DNA from: Armillaria gallica
Taxonomy: Eukaryota; Basidiomycota; Agaricomycetes; Agaricales; Physalacriaceae
Reading direction: 5' to 3'
DNA: 64,000 bases
Assembly: GCA_037576215.1 (NCBI GenBank)
Contig: JBANDB010000007.1
Span: forward strand, 5,301,001-5,365,000
The notes under the pieces are model-generated. The model saw only the letters and a program-made list of their open reading frames with translations, ran no database searches and was not told the DNA's origin. Positions 46,615 through 58,516 of the stretch are shown in pieces (within the stretch, counting starts at the first letter, position 1; the number at the start of each line of letters is the position of its first letter). A program made the position numbers and the translations under genes.

Positions 46615-48433
46615 CTAATCACTTTCCTTAACAGATTCCTGTAACTTTTCCCAGTCATTGAGCATGGTGTTGTCTGCCATTTTAGTTTCAGATATCCAAT
46701 GATTGTGACTCAGGTCAAATCCCTTGAAGCATACCAGATATTGTTTGCCTTGGCCCCTTCTTCTCTCATTGACGATGTGATCTACAAAATGATCTTCAAG
46801 ACCATTGGCAGTGAGAATTGGTCCGGGTTCTGGAAACTCCTGAGAAGGGAAGAGGGAGGGATCATTGGGAATGAACTTGGGCAGCAAGGAAGCATGGAAT
46901 GTTGGGAATGCATTCAATGATGGGATGTTTAGAGTATACATGGAAGAATCAGCATGCATGTCAATAATAGTATAGGGACCATTAAATCGTGGCATAAACT
47001 TAGCCACATGGTTCTTATGACTGGCCTGAAACTCTCTCCTTTGATGCATCATCAAAAGCATAACTTAGTTACCTATTGCAAAAGCAGGATTCAGCAATCA
47101 ATGTTTGTTTGCTTGATGAGCTTGGGAGACTTTCATGGCAAGGATATTGTCAGCAGCTTCAGCAGTGTCCAATTCAATATTCTTAATGCATTTGGCAGCA
47201 GCCTAAAAATCAGTATCACTGTCAGTGTTATGCAGCTGCTCAGGTACCAAAGAAGGGATAATTTGAGGAGAACAACCCATGTGTAGTTGAAAGCCAGAGA
47301 AACCAGTGGATGCATTGACTGTATTCATCATATTGAAACATATAATGGGTAAAGCTTGAACCCAACCTTTCTGATTGTGATCAACATGGAAGCAAACAGC
47401 TTGATGGACAGATTTGTTGGTGTGCTCAGAAGCACCATCAGTTTCAGGATGAAACAAAGTAGACATATTCAATTTCACACCTGTCAGTTCATGGAGTGCC
47501 CTCTAGAACTTGGACACCAAAAGTTTATCATGGTCAGAGATTATGTTGAGAGGGAGACCATTCTTGCAATACTATTCATTGAAGAATATGGTTGCAAAAT
47601 CAGAGGCAGAAATGTCTGTTCTGGTAGGTACAAGACTTATATCTGAATTCAAGTGATCAGTAAACGTTACAATACAATTGAAACCTTTGTCCTCTGGTAA
47701 GGGACCAATAAAATCAATAGCAACAGAGTTGCCATGGTTCTCAGGGATCAGTAAGAGATGCAGTGATCCACTCAGTTTTGTGGTCAAGGATTTATTTCTC
47801 ATGCAGTCCTGACATGCAGGGATATAAGAATTTTCCAAATCATGTTGCATATTTGGCTAGTAATAAACATCCCAAAGAACAGCATAAGCTTTATCAGCAT
47901 CTCCATGGCCAAGGGAATCATGCACTAACTGGAATAATTGTTCATAAAGATCTTCAGTCTGGGAAATGAGCAAATGGTCACCAATATACCAGAGTCCATT
48001 CACTTCTTGTATATTTGGTAATATTGTTTGACCACTAACAAACTTTTTGGAAAATTCATCAGTCACATACCCAGCTTTCAATTTGGACAGGAAAGCATTG
48101 TCAGCAGCAATCTGTAGTACAGCATTCACAGAGGAAGAATTCATCCAAGAGAATCAAGGAGCAGATTGTACTTCTTTAGGATTAACATCAGGTTAAGTGT
48201 CAGTTGCATCGGTAGGCAGATGAGACAAGGCATCGGCAACAGTGTTATCTTCTCCACAAATATAATTGATAGAGAAGTCATACTGTGATATTAACTCTAT
48301 CTATTGTGCCTGCCAGCATGATAGATCTTATTGGTGGTCAAAGTTTTTGAGGGTTCTATGGTTGGTGAAAACAGTAAACCCAGAACCTAACAGGTCAGAG
48401 CATCATTTCATGAGAGCATGGATGATGGCCAAC
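46615..48433 (-). pseudogene. Truncated second chromovirus: RNase H to chromodomain
   Basis: This is a different Ty3 lineage from its neighbours, on the minus strand. From right to left: RNase H tail (LAIIHALMK at the cut edge, DNTVADALSHLP near 48,230), integrase zinc region (HDSLGHGDADKAYAVLW ... CQDC), core motifs (AIDFIGPLPED, ISDHDKLLVSKF, FHPETDGASEHTNKS), an SH3-like region (RRREF-type block, RFNGPYTIIDMH) and a chromodomain (QYLVCFKGFDLSHNHW). Stops and missense changes occur throughout (for example TAG for Trp and Cys for Arg). It ends abruptly at 48433 where the next Ty3 LTR begins, so that later insertion split it; the rest probably lies beyond the window. Confidence 0.78.
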
Positions 48434-48830
48434 TGTTATGATTTATTCATTTTTCCTATCTAAACACCTCAGTGCCTATCTTATCTTTGGTGCTCCTTTT
48501 ATCTCATCTTATCCACAGACCAATCTCCATGCAGCTACTGAACAACTCCAATGGTGGTTCATGACTATTGTTCACCTTATGCATGTTTCTACTTCTTTCT
48601 CACACCTTAGGTTTATTATTAGACCCTCACTTTTAGTATATAAGTAGTGTAGCTCTCGCTGTATAGTCTCCAGCTTCAAGCTAATATTTATCCATACCAA
48701 TCTCTCATCACTTAAATCCTCGCCTAGACTAAGACATTAGTCCTTTACTCCATTCACCACAAGATTCAATGGTGACTGCCTGAACACAAGACAGCTATTG
48801 TTTACTCTTGATTGGAGGTTGGGTCTAACA
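48434..48830 (+). repeat. 5' LTR of the second Ty3 copy
   Basis: 397 bp, TGTTA...TAACA, with TATATAAG at 48637-48644 and the same ATTAGCT start after the LTR as the first element. It is clearly diverged from the first element's LTR. The 3' LTR is outside the window. Confidence 0.85.
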
Positions 48831-50039
48831 ATTAGCTTGAAGCTTCTTTGCTCCTTTATCAGAGCCCCCATGGAGGAAGACAACACCATCATCCTATCCA
48901 CCATATTGTTTCCCAGAGCTCTTCTCCTCGCCACTGCAATCACCCTTACAGTATGATTCTAGAGGGCAACCCCCACTGTCATTATCAACCAATGCATAGA
49001 CTCAAACCATGACATCCCACTCCAGCCACAGCCAGCCCACACACAGCCATCCATATCCAACGGGGGACCAACAGCAATCCACAGCCTCCCTCACATTCAT
49101 GGGGAGTGAATGGTGCAAGTTAATCTTCAGCCAAGTGAAAGCAACCTTTCAAAGGGAAGATCTCCTATCACTTTCAGAGGACATCTCCCTCTCATCGTCC
49201 TATCATCCACTGCAGCTACCAGCTCCACCAGTTCCACCAGCTCTACTCCCTATATCATTCAAACTCCCACCCCACTTTCAGGAGATATTTTTGAGGAGCA
49301 GCTCGTATGATTCCAATTGGGCTCAAGCTACTTCAGCAGGCCCCCAACTTCTGCAGGCAGTTATGTTGACCGTAATGGGGATGCAAGGGTACCAGCTGCA
49401 TCATCCATGACTCCGTTTGATCCAGACAACCTCTGAGACAATCTTACCATTCCCCTCAGTGCCTACTTTTCTGGTAGAACAGAGCCCCTTTCAGCCAACT
49501 ATCCCAGTGTCATCTATTGGGACCAGCCTGTACAGAGCTGGGAGCATACACCAGAGCCTGAGCCAGTCACCGGACCATCCCAACCCTCTCGATGACAAAT
49601 CATCGTTGAGTGACCTGAGCCACATCTCAACTGATTCAGTGAAATAAAGAGGTTCAGAAGGTGGCCAAGCGAGATGGACGAGTCAGACACCGCTACAGAG
49701 CAGCTCTCCAATGAGGAACATATCAATGGAATCCATGGAGAGAGCCCTGCTCCATCCCCAATCCCGCAGGAGCAACCCCTCCCTGAGACAACTCCCGATG
49801 CCACCAATGACACTATCTAATGCTATCCAGCTATTTGGAATCGGGAAGTTCACCCAAGTACCCAAGATATTATTGAATGTGGACTATGATGATATATTTA
49901 ATTACTTTGCATATGAATTACTATCTAACTTGGTTTGAAAAACCACCAATGCTGGGATTGACTATTTCTATTTCTCCCAAAGACAGATTCCTGCCAACAA
50001 CATCTTACAAGGAGAAGCTGGCCAATGTGTCTGCCTCCT

Positions 50040-50269
50040 TATAGGCCGGTGGAACCTAGCATACATGGACACGGTCAGGACTAAAGTAATGTGTGAGTAC
50101 TTGTGTGCTAGGTATAAAGAGTAACAGGAATGCTGACCTCCTCAATCGCCAAGGATATGGTGAACGACTGAGGAGCAGTAAAGTAGAAACGGTACAGAAA
50201 AGGCAAAGCGGAAGCTGTAGCTAAACAGGAACAAATACAAGCTGATAACCAAGGTCCCAGGGATCAACA
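50040..50269 (-). repeat. 3' LTR of the Copia element
   Basis: 230 bp; on the element strand it runs TGTTGATCC...CCTATA. It differs from the other LTR at seven sites, all CG against TG or CA. Confidence 0.92.
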
Positions 50270-50280
50270 CACCCCCATCA
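50270..50280 (-). other. Polypurine tract of the Copia element
   Basis: On the element strand GATGGGGGTG directly precedes the 3' LTR, the expected primer site for second-strand synthesis. Confidence 0.6.
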
Positions 50281-53200
50281 GCGAGGAACTGTACCCAATC
50301 CCAGGCCCGTCATGTGTAAACGGTGTAGCACGGTGCCCAAGGGTTTGGTGAGAATATCCACTGTCATGGATTTGGTAGGGATCCAGGTCGTTTGGAAGAT
50401 TCCGTTCCTGATGTGCTCTCGGATAAAATGGTAGCATATATCGACATGCTTTAATTGGGGCGAATTGGATTCAGAGTTTGCAATTGTGAGACAGCTGTCG
50501 TTGTCAGACAGTAGAGGAAAAGGAACCGGGATGGGAAGAGCCAGGGAAGTAAGGAACAGTTTAATCCAGAGCAGCTCCTTCATGACATGAGTCAGAGCCA
50601 TGTACTCTGACTCCGTCGATGACAGAGTGGTGGACTTTTGTTTGGATGCCGACCATGAGACAAAGCCACCGTAAACGTATATTGCATAGCCGGAGAAGCT
50701 TTTTCTATCGACTTCGTCGGTCCCCCAGTCAGCATCGGAGAAGGCAACGTTGGAAGGAACAACGTTGACGTCTTTTAGGGTAGTGGAAGAGGATGCACCC
50801 CCATACTCCAGTGCATAGTCTTTTGTGCCAGCGAGGTAACATAGTACGCCTTTCGCCGCCACTGCAACTGCCCGTGTTGGGTTTGCATTGTATTGTCCAA
50901 GTGCTGCAGTGGTGAAGGCGATATCAGGCCAGGTGCAAACAGCGGGATATAGTAGCTGTCCGTTGAGACGTTGGAAGTAATGGGTCAGCTTGTCGTCAGA
51001 GACTTCAGGTAAAAGGTCGTCTGATGGAGGGAGATTATGGAGTTTGTTCCGGAGTGGGACAGAAGAAGGGTTGACGTTTTCCATGCTGTAGGACTGGAGA
51101 AGGTCTGCAATGTACTCGGTTTGTGAAATCATCAGCTTCCTGTTCAAACGATCACGATTAATGTGTATGCTGAGGAATACCTCCGCAGGGCCAAGATTGT
51201 TTACTTTGAAATGGAGGTTCAGCTGTACCATGACCCATGCATATAGCGATTTGGAATTGGTCGTGGAGAGGCCATGGTCTACGTGAACGGGGATGATTAT
51301 GAACAGGTCAGAGCTGTCAGATGGCATCGAGATGGAAGGATCAGGCAGAGCAGACCACCTGCCGTAGAACACCGCATGGTCAACAATACAGCTTTCCAGT
51401 CCGATAGAATCCATTGCACTCAATAGAGTCTTGAACCATTCATGTGAAGACTGCTTCAACCCGTACAGGGCTTTGTGGAGGCGTAGGACCATTTTTGGAT
51501 CTGGAAGGAGGAAGCCGGGGATCTGGTGGATGTACACTTCTGGAGCCAAGGGAGCATTCAGAAAAGCTGCCTTGACATCGAACGTGAATAGCTCCAGGTC
51601 GTCTTTAGCTGCCAAGGCGAGAACCAGTCGGATGCTGACCATCTTCGCAACAGGTGCATAAGTGTCACCATAGTCGTCAGGACGTTGTGCAAACCCTTGT
51701 GCTACCAATCTGGCTTTCTCCATGATCTTGGGATGAGTCTTTTTGACGAAAGTCCATCAGGCTCCAATGGCTTTCTTTCCAGGTGGTAGGTAGCATTGAG
51801 ATATGACGTTCTGGTTAACAAGATTTGCATGTTCGGCATCGATGGCGACTTTCCAAAGGTCGCTATCGGGACGAGCCATGGCCTCTTTGAAAGTGAGAGG
51901 TGGTTTGTTCAGATCCCAATCCCGGGTAGAGGGCAATCTGCCACGGTCATGGAATGAGAGCATGCATCGAGGTTGCGAGGAGACCACAGATTCGAAGTTC
52001 TGGAGGGGAACGAGTTCAGAAGTGATTTCTTCGGCGCGGAAGAACCCAGTGAGAGCGGCAAAAGCTTCAGCGGTTTGTAGGCGTGGTAGTATAGTGCCGG
52101 TCTTCGTTTTAGGGTCCTTCTGCATTGCGGCCATCTTTGGGGTTGGTTTGACTGTTCTTTTAGGCCGGGGTTCTTCCTCGTCGATCTCGTCTATCAAGTC
52201 AGGAGGTGCATCTGCCTTCATTGCTATATCAACCTTTGAATTTCGTTTGGAACTCAGTCTACCAGGGGTATTTTCGTTGAATTCCACATCTCACGAGAAG
52301 TGGTATTTCCCTTTAAGATCACGAACTCGCCAGCCAATACGTCCTTCCACGTATCCGACGAATATGGCTTCGAAACGTCTAGGCCCAGCTTTGGTGCGGA
52401 GTTCGGGGGGAATTGCTACGAAGCATTGGCACCCCCATCTACGGAGGTGTGAGAGGTCAGGGATTTGGTTGTGCATGGCTTCATAAGGCATCTTTCCATC
52501 TGGTAGAGTAGAGGTGGGAATTTTTTTTCGAGTGTAAGAGGCCGTCATGATGGTGTCTCCCCAAAACGACATGGGAAGGCCGGAGTCGGCAATCAGTGTC
52601 TGGGCATCATCTTCCAAAGTCCGGATAAATCTTTCTGCTTTCCTGTTTTGTTGGTGGGCGTATGGTGCAGTTAATTGTACTTCGATTCCGGAGTCTTTGA
52701 AATGTTGGCCAAGTTCCCCTTGTGCAAATTCTTTTGTGCCGTCACAGCGGACCTTCTTTACTGTCTCATTAGTCTGGTTCTCCCACAATGCCTGCGTGTC
52801 TTTGAAGACTCATGTACAGTCATTCTTCTTCACGATGGGTTCAGCCTCGTTGTAATTCGTGTGGTCATCTAGGATGGCGAAGAAGTGCTGTTGTTTTTTA
52901 GGCGTTAGTATGGGCATGGGGCCACACGTATCGATGTGGAGGAGTTCCAGTACTTTGGAGGCATGGTTCGCATTGTGATCATAGGGTTTTTGTGCACGTT
53001 TACCCATGATGCATGATGGGCAGAGTTCATGGGGATTTTTCCCATTCCACTGCACCCCCTTAACGCGAGCATTACCAGAAATTAGACGTTTTGTTGTGTC
53101 CTGGCTAGGATGTCCGGTCCTGCAGTGCCACAAGTACACGTCATGTTCTGGTTTCTGGAAAGTAGGGAGCATTGCAAAGGCGGAGGCTTTTGTGTCATCG

Positions 53201-54573
53201 TTTTGGGTTGCGGCCGTGATGAATTCACAATCGAGGAACGAAAGTCTGCCTATGACGTCGGCCTGGAAGGATAGACCGTTTAGCGTCTTATGGGTTTTTG
53301 GAAAATAGCAGGTTGTCTTGTTTTTTCCAAAACCAACATACATCCCATTCTCTGTCATTGCCCCGACAGAGATCAGGTTGATGGGAGCATCTGGTGCGTA
53401 GAGACATTCTCGTAGAATTACAGTGGCTGTCTGACCACTGAGTTTCTTACGGAAATGTACTTCGCCCATAGTGAATGTGTTGAGGATTCCACAGTTCGCC
53501 GTTTCAACAGGGATCGCTTTCGATTCGTCATATGACTGGAATAGCGAGCGATCATTGATGATGTGGTGGGTGGTTCCTGAATCTAATAATGCCTTGAACG
53601 CTTGCATCGCAAGGTGGTAAGACTTAGGATCAGATTTTTGGAAATCGAGGAGAGCATTAGCAGTTGTGAGTATGGTCTCAGAGGATCCTGGAGTATACGA
53701 GTAATAAACGTCGTCGTTTAGGTCTGGTTGTTCAGTACATTCATTTGTATCGTATGGATCATGCTGGGAAGAGTCTTCGTCTGTGGCTGGTATAATAGGA
53801 TTGACCACGAGATTTGCCCTTGCTGTCTGTTTAGCTTTCTGCCTTTCTTGGTATTTCTCTTTTCCCCCTGGGTCGCCACCGCCCTCATGCCAACAGTTAG
53901 CCATGGTGTGGCCTGTTGGGTACGGACACTTGGGGTTCGCGCATACGACACGTTCACATGGTTTGGGTGATGTCTTCGGGTTGCGTGATAGTTTAGAGAG
54001 GTCATGTTGCATGAGTAGTCCATTAGCTTGGCCGATAATGTCTGTGAGTAGGGTGTTAAATGACCCTTGATCGAAGCCATTTGGATTCCTAAGCTCGCCG
54101 ACGACTTTGTTGCGCATTTCAGAGAAGTGAGGAGGAAGAAGGTTTACGATGTCTAAGCTGAGAGTTGCGTATGAGAGTGGGTAGCCTTCCGTGTCTCGTA
54201 GGGTTTGGGCGAGCGAGGTCCAAGATTGAACGAATTGGGGAATGCTATTGATTGAGGTGCAATGTGCGAGCGCAAGTCGTTTATGTTCGAGTAACGCATA
54301 TTGGATGTTTCCACCACCGTAACGTCTGCGTAAGAGGTGGAAGGCCTCTCTCGCCGTGCTACGGGCACCTGTCCCAGGATCCATCAAGGGTGGGATCATT
54401 CCAAGGATCTCGTGTGATAGCCTTGATGTTAAGACTCCGTAGACTACGGCATCTTTACGATGCCAAGCAATCCATTCCTGGGTTTGCTGTGGGAGCGGAT
54501 ACGGATGGAGGATCGGAGGGAAGGATGGGGTGTTCATCGGGTCTTGTGCTATATGCGGAGCGGGGGATCGCAT
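50278..54573 (-). pseudogene. Copia pol polyprotein (late gag, protease, integrase, RT, RNase H), three TGA codons
   Basis: One continuous frame runs from 54573 to 50278 on the minus strand apart from TGA at 52810-52812, 52288-52290 and 51754-51756, each at an expected Arg (CGA to TGA). The order is: late gag with a CPYPTGHTMANCW zinc motif; protease ALLDSGTTHHI; integrase WHCRTGHPS...CPSCIMGK, IDTCGPM, DGTKEF and QNRKAERFIRT; reverse transcriptase TFDVKAAFLNAPL, LYGLKQS and VHVDHGL; RNase H AFSDADWGTDE, SSTESEYMAL and LLSDNDSC. The RT active-site box should be VDD; the second Asp is His, so RT would be dead even without the stops. Confidence 0.9.
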
Positions 54574-55369
54574 ATATGGGTGAATATGGCTCTAGATGTT
54601 AGCAGGTTCTGTACACCATGGTACCATGCGGCCCAGTCCGCCCGGGTTTTTAATTCTGGAATGTGTGAGGTTTGTGGGACGTTATTTTCTAAGGTATTTG
54701 TATGTGGAGTAGGTAAGTATATGTATTGAATTTGTGGTTGAATATTATGGTATTGTTGTACTGGCGTGTTTGGTTGTACGTGAGGGTAAGGAGGGGGGCA
54801 GTATTAGGAACATTGTTGGGGGGAGGGGGAGGTGCCGGTGCAGGGGGAATAGGAATATTTAGTGGGGGTGGAGGAGGAGGAGGAGGAATGGGAGCGAGAG
54901 GTTGGGGGGGAGGGAGAGGAGGTTGAGGAAGGGGAGGACAATTAGGGCAGGGAGGGATGGGTGGAGCTCTATCTGGGGGAGGAATGGTACCTTGCGCGCC
55001 AGTTTGTAAAGTATTTAAAGGATTATTGCAATATTGGTATGTTGTTTGAGAAGGAAAAGTTGGTATGTAATGTGGTGGTGGGATGGTTTGGTATGTATTA
55101 GAAGGATTGTTAAAAGGATTCATGTAAGGATTCGAAACTGAAGGATAAAACATAAACTGAGAAGAGAAATTTTGACCATATGTGGGTGGATGGGGAAACT
55201 GAGGGGCGGACTGGGATGCATACATGGAACCAGGATGCATGTACCCTTGATAAGCCTGGAAGCTTTGACTCGTCGCCATGGCAGAATCACCGAAGGAGGT
55301 TGATGGACCTAATATCTGATGGAGACCGTCGACGAGATGGTTGAATTGTTGGTTTTGTTGTTTGGACAT
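54574..55369 (-). pseudogene. Copia gag N-terminus, Pro-rich, two frame breaks
   Basis: It starts MSKQQNQQFNHLVDGLHQIL at 55369. A Tyr/Pro/Gln-rich region leads to a long proline stretch near 54,850-54,960. The frame slips in a C run near 54,800, continues as NTPVQQYHNIQPQIQ and RADWAAWYHGVQNLL in the next frame, and slips again near 54,560 before the pol frame. The tryptophan-rich block is typical of Copia gag. Confidence 0.7.
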
Positions 55370-55670
55370 GATTGCCTTTCCGCAGAAGCAATATGATGCG
55401 GATCAGTGACAAATTGATCGCGTACGTGCCTAGGGGAAACCAAGGTGTGTATATGCGTCGTTTTTTGACGTGTTGAGAATGGTGGACAGCCGTTCGTATT
55501 TGATGAGCGAATTGGTATAAGGCGAGCACATTGGGCTTTGATGACGTGGCACTCCCTCGAGGGTTTGGACAGGTGTGAAGGGGAAAAATTGGACAAAATG
55601 GACAGTTTTTGAGTCGTCGAAAGGGCGTCTTGGCGGGTCCGAGAGTATGCGAGGTCAGGCCAAGATAAAT

Positions 55671-55679
55671 CCCATAACC
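55671..55679 (-). other. Primer-binding site of the Copia element
   Basis: Directly after the 5' LTR the element strand reads GGTTATGGGATTTATC. GGTTATGGG is complementary to the CAU anticodon region of initiator tRNA-Met, as in Copia elements primed by a tRNA half. The remaining bases were not checked against a basidiomycete tRNA. Confidence 0.55.
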
Positions 55680-55909
55680 TATAGGCCGGTGGAACCTAGC
55701 ATACATGGACATGGTCAGGACTAAAGTAATGTGTGAGTACTCGTGTGCTAGGTATAAAGAGTAACGGGAATGCTGACCTCCTCAATCGCCAAGGATATGG
55801 TGAACGACTGAGGAGCGGTAAAGTAGAAACGGTACGGAAAAGGCAAAGCAGAAGCTGTAGCTAAACAGGAACAAATACGAGCTGATAACCAAGGTCCCAG
55901 GGATCAACA
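55680..55909 (-). repeat. 5' LTR of the Copia element
   Basis: 230 bp, same length as the 3' LTR with seven transitions between them. Confidence 0.92.
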
Positions 55910-56386
55910 CTCCTTTATAATGATGTTCACTCGGAAGCACCAATGAGGGTGCTTAGCCCCTATTGGAAGATCCAGATTGATCTACCACCTGATATCAAGA
56001 TCCAGGAACCAATGCTGGACAAACCCCTGACACCACCCCTCTGAGCACTAGTTGCTCTCTTCTTCTATTACAGGGGAGGGGGGCCCCTAGAAACCTATGG
56101 CAAAGGGTATGCATCATTTGCTGGAGTAGGAGAATCATCAGGAGCACCTGGCAGACAACCTACACAGCCACCACAGCCACCCACTGTACCCCAAGTATGG
56201 GCACTACCCTGATTTGACCCCCCATCGAAACCACCAGATCTCCCAGCACCCTGGGTATTAACACAGGGCAATGTTGCCCTCTATGACGATTTCAAGCCAA
56301 AGACCTTGAAAGAGATCAAAAACTTCAACAGGGAATCCACCGACATTTCCTGCTTCTTCCAGCAGTGCAAGATGCACTTTTTCCTC

Positions 56387-56487
56387 TTTAATCGATATTT
56401 CCATTACTCACTGCACAAAGTACTCTTTTGTATGTCATGATTCGGAGGGGACACATAGAAGTGGTGGGAATTGGCAGCCTGAGTTCT
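56387..56487. repeat. Left copy of a 101-bp duplication flanking the recombinase element
   Basis: Ty3 gag sequence starting TTTAATCG and ending GAGTTCT. It recurs at 60080-60180 with three transitions. In the first Ty3 copy the corresponding gag text is present once. Confidence 0.85.
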
Positions 56488-56647
56488 TCATGTGTCAGAG
56501 CCGGTGAATACAGTACATGAGTGGAGAAAGTGAGGGAAATGGTGTACAGTACGAATAGATAGAAAATTGTCCAAAAAGCAAAAAGTCCATATGAAAAAGG
56601 TCCCATGACGATGACGAAGTCTGTGATAACTAGGGAAGGGAGGGAGG

Positions 56648-56985
56648 GTAACCGAAAAGACTATGATACCGAGTTTGGGAGGACAGTGAGAAGGTGAAAC
56701 TGAGAGTGATGATTCAAGCTTACCTGGTAGGACAGTGAGGGGATGAGTGAGAGAGCGATGTAGCTCCTCTCCGTGATGCACTGCCCTACCAGGAACCGAT
56801 TGAGAGACACTTGCGAGAACCTGGTCTTCAAGCAAGTGTCGGGGTAAGATTACTGTGAGGATCTCGGTCCTTTGAACGGCACTATCATGAGGATCCCGGT
56901 CCTGTGACTTGATCTGGCATCCCGGTACCAATCTCTGTTCTGCGCTTGCCACAATTAGACTTGCATAAAGCAAGCTTTAAACCCA
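56648..56985 (-). repeat. Inner 338-bp direct repeat of the recombinase element
   Basis: Same length as the copy at 59742-60079, differing at nine sites, eight of them CpG-type. Confidence 0.88.
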
Positions 56986-57195
56986 TCTAATTGCGTTGCT
57001 CCCTTAGGACTCTGATGTAGCTAAAAGCAGCCTCCTGGAAATGTTTCCAGGGGGCCCTAAAAACATCGATTTTGGCACATCGTGTGTCAGAGCCGGTAAT
57101 GTGATAATGGAGAGAAAATTTTGTGAAGAAAGAGTGATAAAGGTTGTTGGAAAGGAAGATGAGATTGAAGGTGGGAAGGACAGCGACACGAGGAC

Positions 57196-58212
57196 TCAGA
57201 ACGATTGCGTTGATCTAGTGGCTTCTCTTCGGGAGAATAGAATTGCCTGAAGGAGTACAGGGTTCTTCTGTATGTAGATCTGAAAGGTATCAGTCGACCA
57301 ACACCCCATAGCTTGAATGATATGTGGGGCTGTGCCATCTTCAGCTAGTCCAGTGGCACCACCAGCTCGCATGGATTGCCCTGCAATGCGCTTGTCTGGG
57401 AAAACAGTCCTGAGTTTGCGAATGAACTATCCATGTGTAGGACAGTCCCCGTTTTCTCAGACCCAGAGCAATGGATGGATTGGGAAAAACCTGTCCCGAG
57501 AAGCGATGTATGTGGTGAAGGGAGCATGTGGATCCACAGTGTCTCAGCACTTGATGATGATCCTGTTGCCCTCGAAGGATGTGTCAGCCTTGTGAGCAAG
57601 CAGCCAAAAGGAGTAAGAATTGTCATGAATCTCCACACTCGCCCATCGAGTGAGTTTCCTCCAGTTCCACAACTTCTTTGAATCAGGCATGCTTACTTCT
57701 GCTAAGCATAGAAGGCCGTAGAACCCAGTAAGGATCATAGCCACAAAGAGCAAGTCATTGTGAGATGTGGAGGCATTGAACTTGTCAAGTACAATTTGTA
57801 ACTGGGGACGGGTGAGGGGCAGTTTACATTTAACTGTGGTGCCGCGCAATCGCATGCATCCCTTCAGCATCCGTTTGACGAGTAAGGACTTGCGGATAGC
57901 ACGGACATCAGGGAAGTAATGTTCGAGCTGATTGCAGATGCCTGAAAGATAGGAGTCCACCGATTTTGGCTTGATATGATATGACATGTAAACGACGAAG
58001 AAGCTGAGCATGTCTGGCGTCGGTTCAATAGGGAAGTCGTGTCATTGACAGAAAGAAATGTATGAATTGAGGGCAGATGTGTATGTATGAGCTGTCCCCG
58101 TATCGATTGCAAACCCAAGAGCAACAGAACGTTCGTGAACTAAGCGTTCCACGGTCCATGCCTCGCGATGTGGTTGTCTAGCCCCTTTTGACAACGAAAA
58201 TTTTGGAGCCAT
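57196..58212 (-). pseudogene. Tyrosine recombinase of the YR element, four nonsense codons
   Basis: Such enzymes cut and rejoin DNA through a Tyr nucleophile and integrate circular element DNA. The start at 58212 gives MAPKFSLSKGARQPHREAW. An N-terminal core-binding part follows (LNSYISFC, KPKSVDSYLSGICNQLE), then the catalytic part: TGFYGLLCLAEV (first Arg expected, now Cys), WLLAHKADTSFEGNR, GQSMRAGGATGLAEDG (Arg kept), PHIIQAMGCWSTDTFQIYI with the Tyr. The frame is 339 codons with TGA at 58042-58044 and 57544-57546, TGA near 57,458 and TAG near 57,431; three fit CGA to TGA and one fits TGG to TAG. No indel is seen. Confidence 0.82.
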
Positions 58213-58516
58213 AGAGCTTTGGCGGTGTGAGAAGAATGCAACCAGTGTTCAAGTTCTGAATTGTTGCAGCTAGTGCTACTCAAAGACTCCCAGTAAATGC
58301 CTAACGTAGTGTTCAGGAGTCTGGTTGTCTTGATGGAAAGGGGAGAGAAGAGGAAAGTAGCGTGGGTGTCCAAGATGCTATAGCCGTGACGAAAAATATA
58401 GACCGTGTGTTGATACAAGCTGAGGATAAAACTTGCAAGCTCACTTAACAAAGTGTTCAAGTGGATCGTTTGTCGTTTCCAATGCGCGGGCATTTTGTAA
58501 TCACATGTTTCAGGTC

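Larger units (their letters stand above)
50040..55909 (-). mobile_element. Complete Ty1/Copia retrotransposon, minus strand
   Basis: LTRs of 230 bp lie at 55680-55909 (5') and 50040-50269 (3'), flanked by the 5-bp duplication CTCCT (50035-50039 and 55910-55914). Removing it rejoins the Ty3 gag text exactly. Gag, protease, integrase, reverse transcriptase and RNase H follow in Copia order. A primer-binding site at 55671-55679 and a polypurine tract at about 50270-50280 abut the LTRs. Three in-frame TGA codons, frameshifts in gag and a substituted RT Asp make it inactive. LTR divergence is 7 of 230 bases. Confidence 0.93.

Noticed and set aside
51803..52486. 227-codon plus-strand open frame.
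   Set aside because: It is antisense to Copia integrase/RT and has no motif.
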